Made by a program: the position numbers and the translations under genes. From positions 6,448,001 to 6,512,000 of the forward strand of contig JASJZH010000006.1 in NCBI GenBank assembly GCA_037178975.1: DNA of 64,000 bases, in the 5' to 3' direction. Below the pieces are notes generated by a model. That model made no database searches. It was not told the DNA's origin and saw nothing but the letters and a program-made list of their open reading frames with translations. Of this stretch, positions 12,511 through 27,345 are shown piece by piece. The stretch comes from Oscheius tipulae (taxonomy: Eukaryota > Nematoda > Chromadorea > Rhabditida > Rhabditidae). Within the stretch, counting starts at the first letter, position 1; every line of letters begins with the position of its first letter.

Positions 12511-13753
12511 TTAATAATATAGGCGGTGTTTGGGCAAATTGTCTGGGAGATCATGTCTGGCCAAGTTTTCTCTCGTCAAAACTGTCGCTCTTGTGGGTCG
12601 CTCGACGTAAACCTGAGACGAAAACGTGTAAAAGCAGTCCAGGATCACTCACCAATCTGACTTTGGTTGGTTGTGTGAAAACCAAATATAACGACACACA
12701 AATTACTGTGATTTGGCACAGAACTACGGCCGCAAAAACCACCAAAGTTATTGAAAATCCAATTTGAAGAGCCACAAGGATTCTGAAAAGCTTTAATTTC
12801 GAAAAATGGTTGTTGGTACCTGTAATGACAACCGTCACATCGAATATCACATGATCGAGGCGGATCCTGTCGGAACATGCGGAAATCGGAACAGCCCGCA
12901 TTTCCTAGAAGATTACTGTTTAATTTCACGGTTAAAGCCAACCACAACATCGAAATGTCTGCTGCAAACGGTCTAGAGACTCTTGGACGACGCCTGCCCC
13001 TTGGTAGTAATGTTGCACCATGTAGTCCAAAGCATCCGAAACTTCTACATCAATCTGGAGCAACTTATAAACAAAAATAGGTAAAAAAAACTCACTCCAT
13101 CCTTTTTGTATAGGAGATAAATTCCCGAAGCTAGTGTAAAAATAAGAAGTAAAAACACGGCAATAGCATTGACAATGAGACAAACACGAGATCCATTACC
13201 CGTAACACCGCAGCACCCTGCAATTATAATTGCTTAAACCAATCAGTAGCATTTACCAAAGAAGGACACGACAATCATACAGCACCCTAGAACAATCATA
13301 ATATAGCTGAAGGTGAACAGTGTCGGAGCCTCCCAGAAGGCTTCTTGGACAGCTTGTCGGTATCTGGAACATTAAAGATTCTTAAATGATAATGCAGTTA
13401 CCGTTCACTCAAAAACTCTCGAAAACGGCTATCTGTTCTGAGCCAAACACCCATGGCTAGGAGTAATGTTCCGACAAGCTGTAAAACTTGTTTTGAAATA
13501 AAAGAAGAAAAACATACGCAGAAAACAACGTTTGCTCCATATATTGCATATTTTAGCCAAGAAAAACATCCGTTTTCATCTTTCTCCACCGATGCACTGA
13601 AATAAGAAACTGTAATGTTTAGAAAGCAAAAAATCACCTTGCTGATGTATACGTATAACGATCTTCATGTCGTTGACGTTTTCCCATCGGTGAATATACC
13701 CTTGGAGAATAGTGATCTTCATCATAGCTAAGTTGGCGTCCTTTGTAAGACAT
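12511..13753 (-). CDS. Tetraspanin (second locus)
   Basis: This is a second four-pass tetraspanin. The ATG lies directly after an acceptor (ttccag at 13759-13754), suggesting trans-splicing or a 5' UTR intron. The N-terminal tail is long and polar (starting MSYKGRQLSYDEDHY). TM1 follows FSWLKYAIYGANVVFC and continues as LVGTLLLAMGVWL. TM2 is TFSYIMIVLGCCMIVVSFFG, and TM3 is LIVNAIAVFLLLIFTL after a GCCG motif. The large loop has LQQTFRCCGNAGC and PPRSCDIRC. TM4 is ILVALQIGFSITLVVFAAVV. The cytosolic tail, split by an intron at about 12656-12618, ends HRLYY. All eight or so short introns are GT-AG with matching phase. It belongs to the same superfamily as the gene at 8.2 kb but is too different to be a recent copy. 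Confidence 0.9.
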
Positions 13754-14139
13754 CTGGAACTGCTTCTTAGTTAAAAGTGTACCGGGCAGTGCGGAGAGAG
13801 AGACAACACAGGTGAGTCATACCGCGTTGGCGGGCTCAAGAAAACCGATAATCGAAAACGAATAGCGGCCAAGAAAGGGCCAAGCAACTCGTGAGAACGT
13901 AGCGCAGGATTATATAAATTCGACGTTGCGTATGCTATAGCATGCTGTACAAATAGGTTAGTTGCGCGATGAGTAAACACACCTTGCGCTTGAATCGACC
14001 AGGCAATGTTCCAACCACAGAGCGCAGCGCACAAGCAGACCGGTGCCTGTTGGCGGTCCGGTCAAGACGGTGTATGATTAAAATGTTAGCAAACAAAGTA
14101 AACCGGAGACTTTATTTATTTTATAACTGACGTATGTGT
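13754..14139. other. Short intergenic region
   Basis: Upstream region of the second tetraspanin (a TATA-like tatataa on the plus strand at about 13913) and 3' UTR of the DM13 gene (minus-strand AATAAA at 14116-14111). No gene is seen. Confidence 0.5.
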
Positions 14140-17100
14140 TCAATCGCAACGCTTAGTATTCCATTTAGGAGGAGGATCATTGCTGATAGGTGGTAGATAA
14201 GCAGGAACTGGGCTGTTCACACGATCCATTTTAACATTCACATGACCAAAATCATGCTCGTACTGGTAACAAAAGACACTGAGCCATTCAATATCATACA
14301 CGGTTTGGTCTCCAGTGAGGCGAATGGTGAGGTCCTCATTGCGGTAATCATCATGCATTGCACAATGGCTAAAACTTAATGGTCAACAATTCTAAAAAAA
14401 AAAGCACTTACTGGTACTCTGTATCTTTGCCCAAAATCAAGGCTTTCTTTCCAGTATGTTGAAGAATTTCGGTACCTTTTCCGGCAAAAAACCAGCCATC
14501 TGAAAGGGATTCGTGTTTAAGAAGTTTTGTATACTAACCTGGTGGCTTGGTACCTTGAAAATTGAAGTTGGGAAGACGAAGAGTCTTAGCGTCCAGTACC
14601 TCAATAGGATCGACTTTGACCCCGTACTCTCCGTCGATAGCATAACTGTTTGCTCCATTCTTTATGCAACAGAACGCTTCCGGTGCCTCTCTCTTCAGCG
14701 TGACCAGAGCTATTGGACTCTGAAAACTAATAGTACAAAACAGTTTCCACGAATGTTCAAAGTAAACACGCTACAGAGGCAACTGTCCAAAGAGAGGGAA
14801 AACAGGCCGGTTATCTACGGCTTATCGAACGTAGATTCTGTTATGCCAGGGTCGCTTCTAGGAACAATGTTGCTTCTATTGCTAACCGTTCTTTCTAGAT
14901 TAGATGCTATTCTTGATAGAGTCAGCCAAAAAGTAAGTTGTCGCTTTATTTTTTTCAAATAATGTACAGCCAACACATTCGTTAATCTCTAGTCCACTAC
15001 TGGTAAATTGTACAAATCCAACTTGTGAAGGACCACTGGCCAATATCTACTGCTTTGGAGAAATAATTTCCACAGCTTATTCTTTAGGAGTCAATAAGGA
15101 ATGTCCTGGAACCAGGCTTCTGTCTCCACCCCACGAAGTTTTGAGGAACTTTGCCAAGTGAGAACCCGTTTTACTGTGAATATCTTATTCAGACTAGACT
15201 ATCCAATAGACCAGACTAAATTTTTGTCGTTCTGTCGAGAAAGCTTCGATTCTGCCTTCTTTTTGGAGTATTTTACACCAACAGACTGGTCTCCTTCTCC
15301 GGATTGCCTCAAGCTAATTGTCAACCCAAAATATCGGCACCTTTTTAAAGTTTTTTTGAGAAACTGCGTTTTAGGAAACTAGTGGATGCTATAAATGAAC
15401 GTTGGAAGAATCTCACTCGAAAGTTCAACGCTGATGTGTTGGAAAGACCATCTCATTATCCTGTGATACCCGTCAAAAACCCTTTTGTTGTTCCCGGCGG
15501 CTTCTTTGAGGTCTATTACTATTGGGACACTTACTGGATTAATAAGGGCTTGTTGTTGTCCGGGATGTATGATACTGTGAAGGGCATCATCGACAACTAT
15601 GCCTATTTGGTCGATACACTCGGTTACATTCCAAATGGAGGATACATATAGTAGGTGACTTGTTTTTCGTCGAAATGGAAACATAACAGTTTGCAAAAAC
15701 GGAGCCAGCCTCCCATGTTTGTGCAGATGATCGATGATTATTACACGTTTACCAAAGATTTGAAATCGGTGGAGGGATGGTTGCCATCTATGAACAATGA
15801 AATGAAATTTTGGATGACTAAAAGGGTTATCCAAGGAGGAGATATCAAGGGAATGTATGTCTATGAGGTAAGAAACTTTTTCTTAAGTTTCCATTCTCGA
15901 TTTTTCCCACAGGTTGACTCGGATTGTCCGCGCCCAGAAAACTTCATATCCGACTATTACCTTGGAATGAAATCGGGGAGGCCGAAAGAAACATGGAGAG
16001 CTATAGCGTCTGCTTGTGAAAGTGGATGGGACTTCAGTACACGATGGTTTGCTGATCAGGGTCCAGATGCATGTAAGTACTTTTTTGTACCTTATACGCT
16101 GTTCAGTCGAAAAATACTCAATCAGAACGGATCGAATAGTTCCTGTTGATCTAAACGTCTTCATGACTCGGAACTTTGAAGTCATGTCGAGATTTGAAAA
16201 ACTTTTGGGAGATGAAAAGTGCGTTAATTTAACAATACAATATCTTGTTTTGTCTGGGTTATCTATGTTGTACGGCAAAATGTCGGACAAGCTGGAATCA
16301 CTTATACATCAGTATATGTGGAACCATACCGCTGGTGCATGGTTTGACCTTCATAGAGACATCCTCACACATAGGTATAGTAGCTTTGTTCGTAAAGACA
16401 TTCAGCTTCAGAACCCATTTCTATCCATCTAACATTTATCCACTACTATTGAAGAACAATCGTGTTGACACAGCGCACAAAATCTTAGACTATCTACTGA
16501 AAGAGAAGGTCCTAGATTTCCCAGGTATCTAACAAACTGTTTTAGAGTCAAGCAATTGGTTAAGGGGGTATACCGTCGACTACTACTTTTGGCGCTCGTG
16601 AACAATGGGATTTTCCCAATGTCTGGGCCCCGAACCAACATCTTTTCATTTTAAGTTTATGGAATACGGGGCATTCGCGCTTGATTGAGGAGGCAAACAA
16701 ACAAGCTTTAAAGTTCATCGACAATGCTTATAGAGGACTATTTGAGCCTGCTAGTGGCCAGGTTAGCTATTTTCAAGCTGCTCTCAGATGTTTGCTTAGG
16801 AAGGTGGTTTGTGGGAAAAGTATAACGCCACTAGATCTGATGGCAGTCCTGGAGGTGGTGGAGAATATCCTGTTCAAGAAGGCTTCGGCTGGACCAATGG
16901 AGCCTTGATTGATCTTATGTACAGAATTTCTTTGAAACATGCTACTAGCAGTGGGTTTAAGTCTTAATAGCACATTTACAATTTTTCAGCTCGCTCTTTA
17001 ACGGAACAGTTGGAAAAACCACTAGCCAGTGGACGCCCTCATATTTACATCATCGGTGGCCTTCTCGCTTTCTTGATCAGTGTGGCAATAACGTATGATC

Positions 17101-17829
17101 TGTTTGTTTTTCTTCCGTAATCCGCTGGCTTTTAGGTACACGTTGTGTGGAATCTCAAACATCATGAGTCGCTACGGTCATCTGTCTGAAGAGGATACCC
17201 AATCTTTGTTAGCCCATGAAGCCTAGGCCCTTTCCTCTCTCCTCGTCAATCACCAGACAAATCAAAACGGGCATTTTATGCGTGTGTGTGTGTGTACTTT
17301 TCAGTCTGTGAGCCTTTCTATAAATCTTACCTGTTTGCTCTGATCCACAATGCCAAACTTCGTCCAATGATTCACATCACTAGGAATAGCCACGATTAGT
17401 CTGCGGTTCACCGCGCCATCTCTAAGTTCCCGCTGGCTAAATAACAATATCTTTTTCTAAAAACAAGCAACATTGTTACTTTTCTTGCAGCCAATGTCTC
17501 CTTTCCAATACCTTATATTCAAAAACACCTCTCGGCTCGTCTTCCTGAGAGTCGTAGAAGAAGCGGAACTCCAATTTGGACCTATCTGAGGTTAAGCAAT
17601 CAGTTTTTTCCGGGGTGATAAATGTTTACCTATCATGCGTTTCACGTTGAGGTCCACTATTTGAATGTGGCTTCGATTAACCAAATAGACGTCTCCATCC
17701 AATGCATATGAAGCATTTCGAATTCTGCCCAAATGGACACCGTAGTAATCAACAGTTAGGACAGCTGAATATGTATTCAAAATACTAGAACTTTCTTTTA
17801 CCCGGGACCAGAATAAGTAGGAGCCACAT
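14140..17829 (-). CDS. Secreted protein with two DM13 domains; host of a nested trehalase
   Basis: DM13 is a roughly 100-residue domain found in extracellular proteins such as Drosophila Skeletor. The seven exons are 17829-17802, 17764-17630, 17585-17512, 17456-17331, 14719-14539, 14499-14412 and 14368-14140 (286 residues, in phase). The start gives a signal peptide ([13 protein letters not shown]). Domain 1 runs from [20 protein letters not shown], through FGIVDQSKQ, to [11 protein letters not shown]. Domain 2 runs from [17 protein letters not shown] to [20 protein letters not shown]. The end of domain 1 (a WFGI-like segment, then the last strand) is split across the 2.6-kb intron 17330-14720. 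The minus-strand exons on both sides must therefore belong to one gene, and the trehalase gene lies wholly inside its intron. Domain 1 lacks the cysteine that domain 2 has in SVFC. The role of the protein is unknown. Confidence 0.85.
14843..17226 (+). CDS. Trehalase (GH37), signal peptide and C-terminal membrane anchor
   Basis: Trehalase hydrolyses the disaccharide trehalose to two glucose molecules. The N-terminus is a signal peptide ([16 protein letters not shown]). Conserved GH37 blocks appear in order: [37 protein letters not shown] (catalytic acid Asp), [12 protein letters not shown], and [17 protein letters not shown] (catalytic base Glu). The C-terminus has one membrane span ([15 protein letters not shown]) and a short cytosolic tail, so this is an anchored ectoenzyme. 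Two arginines that normally bind substrate are replaced: PGGR reads PGGF, and NGGR reads NGGY. Exons: 14843-14932, 14970-15157, from 15193, then to 15650, 15690-15867, 15913-16072, 16107-16374, 16406-16524, 16565-16761, 16800-16950, 16990-17092 and 17136-17226. The junction near 15350-15375 is unresolved, since no canonical in-phase pair is seen. The gene lies inside an intron of the DM13 gene. C. elegans has several tre genes; this may be the tre-4 relative. Confidence 0.93.
17282..17295 (+). repeat. (GT)n microsatellite
   Basis: A short run of GT dinucleotides between the trehalase stop and the preceding DM13 exon. Confidence 0.8.
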
Positions 17830-18724
17830 AGAGAACAAAACGGAACGAAATGCATATCTTGTCTTTGTTTGTGTCTAATCTGGGGCACATCCGCTGCTTT
17901 GATTAACGACGAGACTTTTCCCGTGAACGGTATCAACAAGCTTCCCCCGTTGTTGATTTAATAGGAGCTGAGGGACAAACTGACAACAATAAATATTTGG
18001 AATGGCCCAACGGCTATCTACACTTCCAGGACGCTTAGTTCACTACTTCCTTTTTGTCTTTGTCAGCTGTGCTTTCCGTTCTGTGGATCCGCCTTCCTTC
18101 AAAGCAACCACACGCACTCACCTGCCGGACTTGATTGTTGCACACTCTGTTCAGTTACAGCTCGCTTTTTTTAGGACTTTTTGTTATTGTAAGATTATGT
18201 TGGAAATATACATCAAACCACTTAGTATAGCCTAGATACTCTTGAAATAGCCGTAACGTTCGCATATAGCCATATGTTGACACTCAGTTACGGAGTAAAT
18301 GCACATCTCATTCACGTCACTGGGTGTTCGAGAGAGACCTGCACAGCTGCGTGAGACAGCTGAGTTTTTGCTTCGAGCTCTGGGTGATTCGTCTTTCGAG
18401 TTTGCTAAATGCACCTCATTGAGCCTTCTCTCTCTTTCCTGCCCCTCACAAGATCAAGAGGAACCGGTTGTGTCCAGCATTTTCTTTTTGTCATCCAATT
18501 ACTTTTGTGCCTTCGCCTGAATCCACATGAGGGCCAAGAACGGAGCGAGAAACAAAAAGTCTATGTAATTAGCCCAATTCCCCATTGACCAGACTTCCTG
18601 GTGTTAGATGCTTTCTTTTTCAATGAAAAACCTGTCTCAGTCCGTATTACATCAGTTGCAATATTGTGTCGCATCCATTTTTTCCGTTCTTCATGTTTTG
18701 GTCAGACACACTGCCCGTTTCAGC
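17830..18724. other. Divergent intergenic region
   Basis: Lies between the starts of the DM13 gene (-) and the SLC17 transporter (+). No protein-coding feature is recognised; it should contain the upstream control regions of both genes. Confidence 0.5.
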
Positions 18725-20800
18725 ATGGAGATCGGCACAAAGGACGATGAAGAAAAATCAACAGATGAAAGTGACCGCCTGGTAACATTTGTAACATGTT
18801 TTTACATGCAATCAACTCAGGCGGGTCCAAAAGTTCCATATCTCCGTTACTGGATAGTATTTCTGGCAACAACAGTGATGGCACAAGCGATAGCTTGTAG
18901 TTTCGCCTTCAATTTTGCCGTAGTCTGTCGAGTAAATGGGTCAATAGACGCAGAAGCAGTATATCTACAGTGAGTTTCTTTTTTATTGCGTTCGATCTTT
19001 GTCGCATTTAGCTTCTTTTCCTAGTTTTAGAAACAATGTTCCTCCTGGAACCTTTTTGAGAAGTATGACAAACCCTGAAACATGGTCAAACTTTGGCTAG
19101 CTACCCAACCAACTTGAAAATAATTAGAGCTCGATTCTCTACATCATACCAGGAAAAGTACTTGAACAAACACTATATTGACAAAAAACGCTACTTTTTA
19201 AAGTAGGACTTTTAAGGCGCGTATGTTTCAGAGACCCCCGAAACTCGGATATTATGTACTTTGACAACAGTATGGTCAACCTTCTCTATTCGGCATACCC
19301 CTTTGGTATCTTCTGGGCCCTTCTCTTTATAATTGGCTGGAAAGGATATCAGGTCAGCAACACGTTCAGTTTAAAACAGTATTCTTCAGAGAATATCCGT
19401 TAGGTATTCCGTCTTCGTTTCATCCATTATGTCTGCAATTTTGACTCTTATAATTCCACCTATGTACGACTTTGATAGCAGGTCGTCGTTGATACTCAAG
19501 TAAGATTTCGTTTGGCAGATTCACGAAATGGCTTTAGAATCTTACAGGGGGCAATGGTGGCTCCAACAGTTCCCCTTGTTGGTTACATTACAACGTTTTG
19601 GGCTCCGCGGACAGAAATTGGAATGTTTGTGTCCATTTTGACTAGTTACTCACAGGTACGATAGCATTCTTAATCTTTGTATACAAAAATTAAGATAGGG
19701 CTCTTTTTTCTTATGAGTACCTGCGGTTTCCTTTGCGATTCATTCGGTTGGAGAAGTATCTTTTATTTCCATGGAGTATGCGGCATTGTTGTTTCTGTTC
19801 TTTGGCTTATTGTATACACCAACAGTCCAAAGAAGCATCAGTGGATTTCGCAGAAAGAACTAGACGTATGGTATTTGTATTACTTGCAAAGCAAATTGCC
19901 TTCAGGTGATTGGAACCCATCACATTACCAAGGAAAAAGAGCCCATACCATTCAGGTAGGTGCAGCTAGGTTTGTGAACAACAAGTTTCTAGAGGGATGT
20001 TCACGAGTATGTCTATTTGGGCATGTCTGGTGGCATGTGTTGGAAACTACAACGGCGTCTCTCCATTTATCGTTTTTGCCGCTCAAATTATGAAAAAAGC
20101 ACTAAACTTGTCGGATCTTCTAACTTCTCAATTCAACTCGGCCTCGTTTGCCCTGCAACTTTTGCTTAAACTAGTCAGTGGTAGGTGCTTTTCACCCTGC
20201 AAATCCATCTCGTTCGTCTTAGGTAAGCTTAGTGATGTCTGGTCGACAGAAGAGACTCTCAAACTACGATTCTTCAATACGATCTCCTGTGGACTGTGTG
20301 GCGTGCTCATTTGTGCCACAGCGTTCATCCCGGAAGAGCATAAAGTGATTCAATTGTATGTCCCCTCTCCAAAAGGCGCCTTTTCAGTATGCATGTGCAA
20401 TTATGATGGTACTCTTCCAAGGCATAATTGGCTTCAATGCTGCAGGCTTCAATAAGGCTGCAGTAGTGGTTGCAAGGTACAATTAGACGTCGAGATTTGG
20501 TAGTACTCTATTTTCAGACAACACGCTCATTTTCTGCTCACTTGTTACGGATTAATCCTCACCTTTAGTACTCTTTGTGAGCCTTTTCTTGGTACGAATT
20601 TCCGTATCGAACATCTGTTTTTTTTTTCAGTCGGAGCTGTAGCTCCCAACTCAACATGGTCCGAATGGTTCCCTCTGTTCCTTAGTCATGGAGCCTTACT
20701 CATTCTGAGCAACATTTTCTTTTGTATATTCATTGAAGGACGGCCGGCTGCGTTCACTGAGGACAAAAAAGACACACTGTTACAAGAGCAATCACCCTGA
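18725..20800 (+). CDS. SLC17-family (sialin / vesicular glutamate / Na-phosphate type) transporter
   Basis: SLC17 proteins are twelve-span major-facilitator transporters of organic anions or phosphate in plasma, lysosomal or synaptic vesicle membranes. The start MEIGTKDDEEK precedes TM1 (YWIVFLATTVMAQAIACSF). Family features are LLYSAYPFGIFWALLFIIGW, ILQGAMVAPTVPLVG (the LQGLxxG-like block), FGWRSIFYFHGVCGIV, TSMSIWACLVACVGNYNGV, and a C-terminal half ending TWSEWFPLFLSHGALLILSN. Clear exons include 19232-19352, 19390-19499, 19538-19655 and 19695-19955. The junctions at 19956-19996 and about 20356-20388 are uncertain; the best solutions there use very short introns or an indel. The intron at 18970-19231 is the longest. 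The protein is divergent, so substrate and subcellular location cannot be given. Confidence 0.86.
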
Positions 20801-21508
20801 AGCTTGTATCCAGCTAGATTTAGAGATGTCGCGTGTCAAGGCTGCTTTTCTCAAATGCTTGTCAATCTCACGGACTTAATGCGTGTCATATACGCTACCC
20901 CGATGAATGTTTTTTTTTGTCATAAACGTGTCTATCTCAGAACAGATCGGACAGATTGGTCAGGAACGTAAATGTCTACTTGATTAAAGGCAATGAGGGT
21001 TAAGGGAGGTTCAGGGGTGCGCCGTGGTCAAGGGGGAAATAGGGCGTGAATTCGTGAGGCAGCAGACGACGAGAGGCTTATTGGATGAAGCATGAGGGTC
21101 GCTATTGAGCGCCACGGCAAAATGGGCGCGGCAGTCGAATCTGGCATGCGAACACTCATTTGCATACTACTACACTTCCCACTTACACCTTCTTCCGTTC
21201 TGTCTGATCCCTATCATGTTATTGACCTTGACGTTAATTTTTAGTCGATATTTCTCGTCTTCTCACTTCTTGGGTACTTGGCTGCCATTGGGATAGGAAA
21301 TACCAAAACTCTGCAGAAAGCACATTCGATCAGTAGTTACGTAGTCTCTTATTTTTATTTCACGACCAATTGCCTTTTCCACCTCTTTTGACGTAATACC
21401 TGACCATTCGAAACATTCTCTTGACATTTCTCCATCTCACGATAATTTTATCCGCTTTTTTTTCAGCCGTGGCTGCATGAAAGTACGTTTGGAAGGTGGC
21501 GGCCTTCC
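20801..21508. other. Intergenic region upstream of the SAD kinase
   Basis: No gene is seen. A strong acceptor (tttttttttcag) ends at 21466. The sequence from 21467 is the 5' UTR of the SAD kinase and contains a short upstream ATG at 21477. The acceptor is either a trans-splice site or the end of a 5' UTR intron. Confidence 0.5.
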
Positions 21509-26280
<4,772 letters not shown>

Positions 26281-26565
26281 CCATTCTGCTAGAAGCTCAT
26301 TCCCTTTTCATGTCTTTTTGTTTGCATTTTATGCTTCTTCTCTACATTCTTTGTGATAGGTATTTCATTGTGGTATTTATCATTATTGACATAGCGTTTG
26401 TGTCATGACGTCGTGACCCGTTGTCACTTTAGTACTTACACCTAGACTCTAACTATAGGATGATCTCTACTCTGGTTGTGTCCACGTCTATATCCCGTGG
26501 TTCATTTTCCCCTTTGTTGTTTGAACGTTGTGAAAGTACGATTTCTCCCCATAACTTTGTGACCA

Positions 26566-26571
26566 AATAAA
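26566..26571 (+). other. Polyadenylation signal of the SAD kinase
   Basis: AATAAA 286 nt after the SAD kinase stop codon. It ends 13 nt before the last codon of the convergent Ly6-type gene, so the two 3' UTRs nearly touch. Confidence 0.6.
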
Positions 26572-26583
26572 ACTTTCCGTTCA

Positions 26584-27345
26584 TTACGTGAACAAAATTA
26601 TTAGAAACGGTAAAAGAATACTTGCACTAGAAGCATAATTACAAAAATCGTTAAAACAAGTGCAGCGCTGTATCCTAGCACCAAGAATGGGAACCTGGTT
26701 GCACATTTCGACATCTGAAAAAAACCGCTGTGAACAAGCAGAAAGGATGACCTTACGTCCGAAAGGTATGATAGCACATCCTCGCCAGATTGAGGCTATC
26801 CTTCTCTCCTGGTCTTGTTCCCAATTGCCCACTGAAAAGTTTATTTTCATTCAAACATCAAATATCATGGTTGTCGAAAGGAAAGGATTTGCAAAACATT
26901 TGCAGTGCTTTTGGCAGTTGCTTTGAAAGTTCTTGACATCGGTCGACTAAGAACATTTAGCGATTCTTCCGCCAAAGCGAAATGTTGAAGCCAGCAACAC
27001 AATAATGTTCGTTTCACGTTATACACAGTTTGCACAACCGCGTATCGGTCGGCACCCTTTTGCGGCAACAAGCTTTTGTAACTTACTTCTATCGATTCCA
27101 CCATTGTACGTTGTAATCTTTACGCAGCCAAACAAACCATATCCACAAGATTTTGCTTGAGAAACACAGTCTCCCTGAAAAGAGTGACAGTACAGGAGAC
27201 AGTAATAGCTCCGAGAGGCTTTTTTCATGGGCATCGAATACACGTGGAAGTAACTCACTCCGTTGGAAGTGCATTCGTAACAAGTAATAGCAAGTACGAA
27301 ACTGCAGCTTGAAAGAAACAGAAAGACGGCAGCTTGAACGGTCAT
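26584..27345 (-). CDS. Ly6/three-finger-type GPI-anchored protein
   Basis: Ly6-type proteins are small disulfide-rich extracellular modules, often GPI-anchored; nematodes have many in neurons. The four exons are 27345-27259, 27174-27087, 26831-26757 and 26714-26584 (126 residues, in phase). The N-terminus is a signal peptide (AAVFLFLSSCSFVLA). The mature part has ten cysteines in the usual order: CYEC, DCVSQAKSC, FGC, RGC, MCN and RCTCFNDFCN. It ends in a hydrophobic segment without a basic tail (ILLPFLIILFT), as in GPI signals. The third intron start could also be read through at 27086, giving a different C-terminus without the CTC...CN block; the spliced form is clearly better. Partner and role are unknown. 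Confidence 0.86.
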
